Below are positions 46,800-52,075 of a DNA stretch of 52,075 nucleotides, piece after piece (positions within the stretch are counted from its first letter, which is position 1; the number at the start of each line of letters is the position of its first letter). The DNA is taken from the NCBI GenBank assembly GCA_001816475.1, contig MHCC01000025.1, positions 1-52,075 on the forward strand. Reading direction: 5' to 3'. Made by a program: the position numbers and the translations under genes. The stretch comes from Candidatus Blackburnbacteria bacterium RIFCSPLOWO2_01_FULL_40_20. Its GTDB lineage: Bacteria; Patescibacteriota; Microgenomatia; UBA8517; UBA10165. Under the pieces are notes generated by a model that saw only the letters and a list, made by a program, of their open reading frames with translations, ran no database searches and was not told where the DNA came from.

Positions 46800-47327
46800 A
46801 TGAAAAAATCAGACAAACCAATCGTCGTTGAAAAACTTGCAAATTTAACCCGTGACGCAAAAAGCATTACTGTTGTTGACTACCAAAAAATGGGTACAAA
46901 ACAACTTAATGAACTGCGCCAAAAGGTTACAAAAATGGGTGGCTCATTTGTTGTTGCCAAGAACACGCTAATTGCATTAGCGCTCAAGAAAGCAGGGGTT
47001 GCTAATAAAAGCGAGGTTGAAAAGTTGTTGGAAGGTCCAACCGCACTTATTGTTGCCACAGATGATGAGATTGCTCCGCTTCAAGTGATTGGAAAATCAA
47101 TCACTGAAACTGAATTGCCAAAGCTTAAGTTTGGTATTTTTAATGCCGAAATTCTCATGCCGGAAAAATTGATGGCACTTTCGAAGCTTCCCGGGAAGAA
47201 TGTATTGTTTGGAAAATTGGTTGGAGTGATGGCGGGTCCTTCTTATTCCTTAGTTGGAACCTTAAATGGTAATTTGCAAAAGCTGGTTTATATTTTAAGC
47301 GAAAGACAAAAAACACTCAATAAATAA
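46800..47327 (+). CDS. rplJ: 50S ribosomal protein L10
   Basis: 175 residues: VVDYQKMGTKQLNELRQKV, FVVAKNTLIALALKKAG, EGPTALIVATDDE, and a C-terminal helix (KLVYILSERQKTL) for L7/L12 dimers. Canonical length. Confidence 0.97.
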   Translation: MKKSDKPIVVEKLANLTRDAKSITVVDYQKMGTKQLNELRQKVTKMGGSFVVAKNTLIALALKKAGVANKSEVEKLLEGPTALIVATDDEIAPLQVIGKSITETELPKLKFGIFNAEILMPEKLMALSKLPGKNVLFGKLVGVMAGPSYSLVGTLNGNLQKLVYILSERQKTLNK

Positions 47328-47505
47328 ATTTGAAATTTTTAATTTGAAATTTGAATTCAATTTTAAAATCTTAATGCTTCGATTACACTCAGCATTAATC
47401 CTGAGTTTATCGAATGGATTAATTTTCAATTTTTAAACATTAAAAATTTAGTCATTTAGATTTGATTGAAAATTTAAAATTTCAAATTAAAAATTTATTA
47501 GACTG
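47328..47505. repeat. AT-rich repeat between rplJ and rplL
   Basis: AATTTGAAATTTTTAATTTG at the left and AAATTTCAAATTAAAAATTT at the right are inverted around CACTCAGCATTAATCCTGAG. Similar AATTTTCAATTTT runs occur after topA and rnhB-type loci. No gene here. Confidence 0.6.
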
Positions 47506-47517
47506 GTGGTGACTATT

Positions 47518-47940
47518 ATGGCAGACGAAAAAGACACAAAATTATCAAGTAAACTTGAAAAAATAGCAAAAGACATTGAAGAACTTTCAGTTCTTGAACT
47601 TTCTGAATTGGTTACAGCTTTGCAAGATCGCTTAGGCGTGTCCGCAACCCCAATTATATCGGGGGCACCAGTTGCCGCATCAGGAGCGGCACCAGCGGAA
47701 GCCGCAGCAGACTCAGGTGCAGGAGCTGCAAGCCAAACAGTAGTTTTAACTGATGCAGGTACAAACAAAATCGGGGTTATCAAAGCTTTGAGAGAAATAA
47801 ATCCAAATTTAGGACTTAAGGAAGCAAAAGATATGACCGAAAAACTTCCTGCAGAAGTTCTAAAAGACGCAAAGGCAGAAGATGCAAAGGTAGCAATCGA
47901 TAAGCTACAAGCAGCTGGAGCGAAAATAGAAGTCAAATAA
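47518..47940 (+). CDS. rplL: 50S ribosomal protein L7/L12
   Basis: 140 residues from ATG 47518. N-terminal dimer helix (LSVLELSELVTALQDRLG), Ala/Gly/Pro hinge (about residues 47-75), then the factor-binding domain (NKIGVIKALREINPNLGLKEAK) ending AAGAKIEVK. GGTGGTGA precedes the start. Confidence 0.97.
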   Translation: MADEKDTKLSSKLEKIAKDIEELSVLELSELVTALQDRLGVSATPIISGAPVAASGAAPAEAAADSGAGAASQTVVLTDAGTNKIGVIKALREINPNLGLKEAKDMTEKLPAEVLKDAKAEDAKVAIDKLQAAGAKIEVK

Positions 47941-48021
47941 TATTTTCGCGGAAGTCCCGTTAAATCGCTCCTGCCCGTAGCGGGTAAGATTAGAGAGGAA
48001 GCCAAGATCGAGGTTAAATAA
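47941..48021 (+). other. in-frame tail after rplL with repeated AKIEVK end
   Basis: The 27 codons following the rplL stop stay open in the same frame and end EEAKIEVK plus TAA, repeating the L7/L12 terminus with different codons. The middle (CCCGTTAAATCG..CGTAGCGGG) is repeat-like. Probably a partial duplication, not translated. Confidence 0.5.
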
Positions 48022-48053
48022 TAATCTAACCTCACTTCTACCCACTTTTAACT

Positions 48054-48089
48054 GTACAGTCAATTCCGCACGTGCAGATTTCACTGTAA
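48054..48089. repeat. CACGTG-centred quasi-palindrome, copy 2
   Basis: ACAGTCAATTCC-GCACGTGC-AGATTTCACTGT, between the convergent rplL and RimK-like genes. Matches 19002-19037 at about 30 of 36 bases. Confidence 0.65.
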
Positions 48090-48091
48090 TT

Positions 48092-48985
48092 TTAAAGACT
48101 TGCCAAGTACTTTACAATCTCTTCCTCAATGTTTATTCCTGCATCGTGGGACACACCTTCCCAGCGAGGCGCGGAATTTACTTCCAAAATAAAGGTTTCA
48201 CCAGAAACCTCGTCATGCACAACATCAACTCCCGCAATTTCCAAAGACGCTACCCGGGCTGCCGATAAAGTAATTTTTGCGTCATTCTCAGGAATCGGCA
48301 CAATTGGTTCCCTTTTTCCCTCCGGCATTTCTCCGTTTACCCTCTCTAAAAACCTTCTTCTCCAAATTGTTGGCCTTGTAATCCCCGCGACTATCTTGTC
48401 TCCTACGACAAAATATCTCTCTCTTTGTGAAGCATACACAAAACTTTGTGCAAAAAATCTCTCGCCGTTTTCCTCCCTTTTAAGAAGATCTGCTTTCAAT
48501 ATTTCTGCTTCTTCTTTAGTCTTGAGAGACCAAACTGCCTTACTTCGTTTACCGCTTGTGCTTTTTATAACAAACCATTTTCCAAGCACTTCCTGGCCTT
48601 TTTCAAAAATATCCAAAACCCGTCCAAAATATGTTTTTGGAACCAAAACTCCGGCTTCAAATAATTTCTTAATTTCTAAAGATTTTGGCAAGACTCCTTG
48701 ATTTAAATGCGTAGTATCCAACACTTTAATCCCCTTATCTTTTGCATATTCTGTTAAAAGTATCGCGTCCTCTCTCCTTTTTCCCACTAAGCGAATATAA
48801 ACAACGCCGTAGGACGCAACGTCGACTCCATTTACTTTGAGTTTGAAGTTTCCATCATTCAAAATGTAACTCAATTCCGAGAAAGAGGCTGTCGTTAAAT
48901 CGACGCCAAGACGGCCACTTGCTTCCTTAAATGGATCAAGTCGTTTTTTACTACCCCCAGTGATAACTAGAATTTGTTTACTCAT
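48092..48985 (-). CDS. RimK-like ATP-grasp ligase
   Basis: 297 residues. ATP-grasp core: KWFVIKSTSGKRSKAVW (ATP loop), FFAQSFVYASQRERYFVVGDKIVAGI, and EVSGETFILEVNSAPRWEG with the Mg-binding E.N. Such enzymes join an amino acid (often Glu) to a carboxylate of a peptide or cofactor. The gene overlaps the ATP-grasp/retropepsin fusion by eight bases (ATGAGTAA). Substrate unknown. Confidence 0.85.
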   Translation of the reverse strand: MSKQILVITGGSKKRLDPFKEASGRLGVDLTTASFSELSYILNDGNFKLKVNGVDVASYGVVYIRLVGKRREDAILLTEYAKDKGIKVLDTTHLNQGVLPKSLEIKKLFEAGVLVPKTYFGRVLDIFEKGQEVLGKWFVIKSTSGKRSKAVWSLKTKEEAEILKADLLKREENGERFFAQSFVYASQRERYFVVGDKIVAGITRPTIWRRRFLERVNGEMPEGKREPIVPIPENDAKITLSAARVASLEIAGVDVVHDEVSGETFILEVNSAPRWEGVSHDAGINIEEEIVKYLASL

Positions 48986-50291
48986 TTTTGTGAATTGGTG
49001 TGGGATTAACCAAGAAGCCTGTTAAATCGTTACTGCCAACGATAAATGGCTTTGTTAGCCTTTTTCGGTCACTTACCCCTGCTGTCGTATCAATCCTTTT
49101 TCCCTTTAACCAAAAAGTAATTTGAATAACCGGCCGGCGTTGTTTTCCTAAGCTGCTTTTGAAAGTTCTTTTCCAAAGTATATTGTCCGCGTCGTACAGC
49201 CCCAACTCTTTTGCTAATTTTATATCAATTGAGCTAGACTTTGCACCAGTATCAATTTTGGCCGGGACCAAGACCTTTTTACCCCTCTTGTTGCGAATTT
49301 TTACACTTTCAAATATTTCAACCGTTTTATATCCCTCCTCTTCTGCTTTAACCCGAGCAGCCAGAGAAGATGCGAACAAAGCCTTGCCCATTTTTACACC
49401 GTGTTCTGGGCTGTTAATTTTTAATCCCTCTACACGTTCAAGGCGGCGGCGGAGTCCTGTCATGTTGGCAAGTTGAATCTCCAGGCCCGGAGCAGAATTT
49501 AACTCAAGAATCATCGGACCTTTTTCGGGATGAATTATTACGTCCACCCCCAAATACCCAAGACCCGAGATGTCTCCGCTTTCTACAGCTAGCTCTAATA
49601 TTTGATTCCAAAAAGGAATTTTAATTCCGTGAAGTTTTCTTTTTGTCCCTGGTTTAAAACGAATTGATTCTTTGTGATGCACCGCGTGAGTTGTAATACC
49701 AGTTGCTATGTCTATTCCTACCCCTATGGCACCTTGGTGCAAGTTTGCCCGTCCACCTGACTCCTTCGTTGGCAACCTTAGCATTGCAATAATCGGAATC
49801 TTGTTAAACACTATGATTCGAATATCTGGCGTCCCACGGTAAGCAAACCTTCGAAAAGCTTTATGGCGCGGAACATATTCCTCGCAAAACCCAACATCTG
49901 GAATTCCGTCAAAGTTATATGCGCCCTCTAGAATATCAAGGGCGTGAAGTTGCAAGTCGTCGGGCGTAACTCTTTTGCGTTGAGTTGTTATCCAGCCATT
50001 TCCGTCTCTAGCCTTTTTCTTGACAACTATTATTCCTTCTCCGCCCAAGCCTCGCGTTGGTTTAAAAGCAAAAGAATCGGGCAATGTTGCCCAGTTAAAG
50101 CAGTAAACACCCTGGGGTTTACGAAATATCGCCCAAACTTTTGGCGTTGCAATCCCCACCTTTAAAAGTACTTTTTTTGTTAAAAGTTTTGAGCCAGCAA
50201 TTTTTTTACCCTTCCTTGTATTGTAAGGATAAGAGTATAAAGAAAAACGGGCATTTAAGCCAAGAATTGAGGATATGTTCATAATTTTCAA
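48978..50291 (-). CDS. ATP-grasp ligase fused to retropepsin-like domain
   Basis: 437 residues. N-terminal ATP-grasp of the alpha-L-glutamate-ligase-like type (KPTRGLGGEGIIVV; YLGVDVIIHPEKGPMILELNSAPG). After about residue 325 a second domain starts: VLVPAKIDTGAKSSSIDIKLA with D347-T-G and PFIVGSNDLTGFLVNP, the RimB/DUF785 retropepsin-like fold. In proteobacteria these are usually separate neighbouring genes, together with a 7TM protein, so the fusion supports a joint job. Start at MKIM or MNIS (three codons on). Confidence 0.88.
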   Translation of the reverse strand: MKIMNISSILGLNARFSLYSYPYNTRKGKKIAGSKLLTKKVLLKVGIATPKVWAIFRKPQGVYCFNWATLPDSFAFKPTRGLGGEGIIVVKKKARDGNGWITTQRKRVTPDDLQLHALDILEGAYNFDGIPDVGFCEEYVPRHKAFRRFAYRGTPDIRIIVFNKIPIIAMLRLPTKESGGRANLHQGAIGVGIDIATGITTHAVHHKESIRFKPGTKRKLHGIKIPFWNQILELAVESGDISGLGYLGVDVIIHPEKGPMILELNSAPGLEIQLANMTGLRRRLERVEGLKINSPEHGVKMGKALFASSLAARVKAEEEGYKTVEIFESVKIRNKRGKKVLVPAKIDTGAKSSSIDIKLAKELGLYDADNILWKRTFKSSLGKQRRPVIQITFWLKGKRIDTTAGVSDRKRLTKPFIVGSNDLTGFLVNPTPIHKNE

Positions 50292-50338
50292 TTTTCAATT
50301 TACAAATTCCAAACAGTTTGAAAATTGTAAATGGCCAT

Positions 50339-51196
50339 TTATTTGCTAAGTATAAGTTTCCTAAATCTCCACAACTCCAGCAACCTAAGTCCTGCATATC
50401 TTCCCAAGAAAATATCAAAAATGGCAACAGTAATAAACAAGATTTCTGGATTAAGAAGTGCAAACCTTTGAATGGCCTCAAGCTGCAAAATAGCAAAAGA
50501 CATGAGCGCTAAAAATAAGGTTTCAGAAGTTAAAGAAATTGCAACACGAACGCTCTTGCCCAATTGAACTCTTGCAAAGTCTTCTGCTAAAAGCACTAAA
50601 ATTAAAACAGGGAAAATAGAAATGTTAACAATGTCCGGGTATTTTGCCAAAAGTGGTCCTGAAAAAAGTATTCCTATCATTCCCAAAACTACGAGCCACA
50701 ATATCAATGACATTCTTGGTAAATATTGGAGTTTTACTTTTAATTTGCGCAGAATTATACGAAATGCCGTTGAAATAAAAACAATCACCAAGAACAACCC
50801 GATTCCAACAACGGGACCCGTTGCGACAAATGAAACGGACAAGGCAGCCGGCAATAATATACCGAACCCTTGAATTCCAACAAGATGGCGTGCTGCTGAG
50901 ATCACAGCAGCAACAACCGGAAGTAAAAGAAGAAGTACTACTGTATCAATTGGCATTCCCGAGTTGACACCGGTTCGGATTGTGTACTTTAATGGATTAA
51001 AAAGTGGAGCACCAAGCTCTTGCTCATTCAAAAGACTCTTCAACTCTATTAAACCTTCTTCCCTATGAGACCTACTTAAGGGTTTTACTTGGTCTAAAAC
51101 AAGTTGGGTTGCATCTTGGGTTTGAGCATGTACTACATTCCCTCCTAAGAAAAGCAAAGACACCAAAACAAAAAATAGTATGGTTTTTTTGAACAT
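50339..51196 (-). CDS. 7TM membrane protein of the ATP-grasp cluster (UUP1-like)
   Basis: 285 residues from ATG 51196. Signal peptide MFKKTILFFVLVSLLFLGG...HAQ, a short outer region (about residues 25-80), then about seven helices with VGIQGFGILLPAALSVSF and VFISTAFRIILRKLKVKLQYLPRMS. This matches the 7TM half of the inactive-transglutaminase/7TM proteins that accompany the RimK-like and retropepsin-like proteins. The transglutaminase-like part is missing or reduced here. First gene of the three-gene unit. Confidence 0.8.
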   Translation of the reverse strand: MFKKTILFFVLVSLLFLGGNVVHAQTQDATQLVLDQVKPLSRSHREEGLIELKSLLNEQELGAPLFNPLKYTIRTGVNSGMPIDTVVLLLLLPVVAAVISAARHLVGIQGFGILLPAALSVSFVATGPVVGIGLFLVIVFISTAFRIILRKLKVKLQYLPRMSLILWLVVLGMIGILFSGPLLAKYPDIVNISIFPVLILVLLAEDFARVQLGKSVRVAISLTSETLFLALMSFAILQLEAIQRFALLNPEILFITVAIFDIFLGRYAGLRLLELWRFRKLILSK

Positions 51197-51246
51197 GAGT
51201 TTGATTCTGACCGATAAAATAGCGCGTAGCACAACTGCTCATATGA

Positions 51247-51266
51247 AACATCGCTAGCGCGATGTT
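51247..51266. repeat. hairpin AACATCGC-TAGC-GCGATGTT
   Basis: Perfect 8-bp stem in the 265-base gap between the 7TM gene and the HTH gene. No T tract, so more likely an operator or palindromic repeat than a terminator. Confidence 0.4.
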
Positions 51267-51336
51267 GATTATACCAATTCCAGGGCTACAAAATCCACAA
51301 AACCATCCTTTTCGTCTACGACTTGCCTTTCGGGGC

Positions 51337-51366
51337 TTGACATTCTTGATATCCTTCTGATACATT
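51337..51366 (+). promoter_or_regulatory. putative promoter of the HTH gene
   Basis: TTGACA, 18 bases, TACATT, leaving a leader of about 90 bases. Confidence 0.45.
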
Positions 51367-51461
51367 CTTAACTAGAAAGCACCTGTCCTTTTGGTGAACG
51401 TTTCAAAGCCTAATAGGTTTTGATTTACGTTCTATTTATTTAAAATTTTAATTAGCGGAAT

Positions 51462-51677
51462 ATGGCCCAAGTTAAAAGGCAACTTAAACTCGAAGATCTA
51501 CCAGACCTTCTGACAGTCCGCGAAGTAGCAGATATTCTTCGTGTCTCTCCCTTGACAATTAAACGTTGGGGCAAAAGAGGAAAATTGTCAGCAATACGTA
51601 TTAATTCCCGAGGCGACCGCAGATATCGCAAAGAACAAGTCCTTTGGCTACTTGGAATCCAACCCAAGGGGCTATAA
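51462..51677 (+). CDS. small HTH protein (MerR/excisionase-like)
   Basis: 71 residues. LLTVREVADILRVSPLTIKRWGKRGKLSAIRINSRGDRRYRKEQVLWLL is the winged-helix DNA-binding domain of the MerR/excisionase group, without any effector domain. It could regulate a neighbouring surface gene or, less likely, act as an excisionase. Confidence 0.88.
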   Translation: MAQVKRQLKLEDLPDLLTVREVADILRVSPLTIKRWGKRGKLSAIRINSRGDRRYRKEQVLWLLGIQPKGL

Positions 51678-51688
51678 CCCAATAACTT

Positions 51689-52075
51689 TTAGGGCGCGAC
51701 TTCTTTTTGAACAACTCCCCTTCTTGAAATTTCTGGAGGCAATGTAAAGATTAAATCAGGTGCGTATTCAAAATATTCTGCAGGATTTGCGTCATTTGAG
51801 TTACCTAAATCTCGCTCAAGCGTTATTCTATCCCATCCAACAAACGATCCTCGCACACGTAATTTACTAGTTCCAAGTCCGGTTCGTATTCTTCCATTTG
51901 CAACGTATAATCCTTCAAGTGCAAAACCTGTTCCACTTTGGGTTAAAGTGGAATCGATTAATATATTTCCACTCACAATCGCTGCAAAAAATCCTAAACC
52001 ATCAGTTAAATTAATATTGCTATTTATAGTAAGATCCCCGTTTACAAAAAGTACAACTTTATTGCTCCCAATGTC
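51689..52075 (-). CDS. C-terminal part of a beta-rich surface-type protein (partial)
   Basis: Open from the right edge to TAA at 51689: 128 residues visible. Short repeated strands with Asn/Gly/Ser turns (VVLFVNGDLTINSNINL, GNILIDSTLTQSGTGFALEGLYVANGRI) suggest a beta-helix or beta-solenoid; the C-terminus ends PPEISRRGVVQKEVAP. Likely an exported adhesin or pilus-associated protein. The N-terminus lies outside. Confidence 0.7.
   Translation of the reverse strand, partial: DIGSNKVVLFVNGDLTINSNINLTDGLGFFAAIVSGNILIDSTLTQSGTGFALEGLYVANGRIRTGLGTSKLRVRGSFVGWDRITLERDLGNSNDANPAEYFEYAPDLIFTLPPEISRRGVVQKEVAP

Noticed and set aside
1-52075. CRISPR arrays, prophage or plasmid replication genes
   Set aside because: No regularly spaced repeats, cas genes, phage structural genes or replication initiators were seen on either strand.

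Overview
The window looks like a chromosomal segment of a Candidate Phyla Radiation (Patescibacteria) bacterium, most likely of the Microgenomates group. This rests on gene content, not on a database comparison. Genes are short, tightly packed and AT-rich. Stops are TAA, TAG and TGA (standard bacterial code). Tandem ThyX-like protein, compact Suf system, bS21, L28, L33 and SecE occur together with many small TM-anchored proteins with Pro/Ser linkers and with short palindromic repeats, some inside genes.

Layout. 1-3200 (minus) is a dTTP operon: dut, a tandem ThyX-like protein, a 53-residue small ORF and tmk, which runs off the left edge. 3300-8000 (minus) holds an unknown gene, a polysaccharide deacetylase, topA and dprA. 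8084-9437 (plus) holds an anchored exoprotein and a Phd/RelE module. 9441-14604 is the elongation cluster (PBP2, mreD, mreC, then mreB), interrupted by a divergent gene resembling the N domain of cyanophycin synthetase. 14687-20077 holds an O-antigen-ligase-like protein, a membrane protein with an internal repeat, def, fmt, rpmB and an M50 protease. 20091-20830 holds a candidate structured RNA and three tRNA genes. 20881-28070 is an accessory region with three more toxin-antitoxin modules, L33, a complete IS1595-type element (2413 bp, 8-bp target duplication) carrying HNH-nuclease and retropepsin-like passengers, tRNA-Trp and a frameshifted Nudix gene.

28069-37046 holds sugar-nucleotide enzymes, msrA, a LysM protein, a two-gene polyamine module (SpeD plus BpsA), a GC-rich foreign-looking gene with a structured leader, gmd, rpsU, rnhB and a zinc metallopeptidase. 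37150-39457 is secE-nusG-(small ORF)-rplK-rplA. 39653-44721 (minus) is a complete Suf operon led by an Rrf2 regulator, with an FNR-like reductase plus ferredoxin diverging from it. 46538-47940 is rplJ/rplL behind an L10-type leader. 48092-51196 (minus) is a 7TM / ATP-grasp-retropepsin fusion / RimK-like cluster. The right edge has a HTH protein and the C-terminus of a beta-rich surface protein.

Two patterns cut across the region. Many minor genes (toxin-antitoxin, mreB, mreC, several hypotheticals) have a -10 box 6-7 bases before the start codon and should give leaderless mRNAs, while housekeeping genes more often have Shine-Dalgarno sites and structured leaders. At least five small repeat families occur, and some copies sit in frame inside topA and rnhB or inside the L10 leader.
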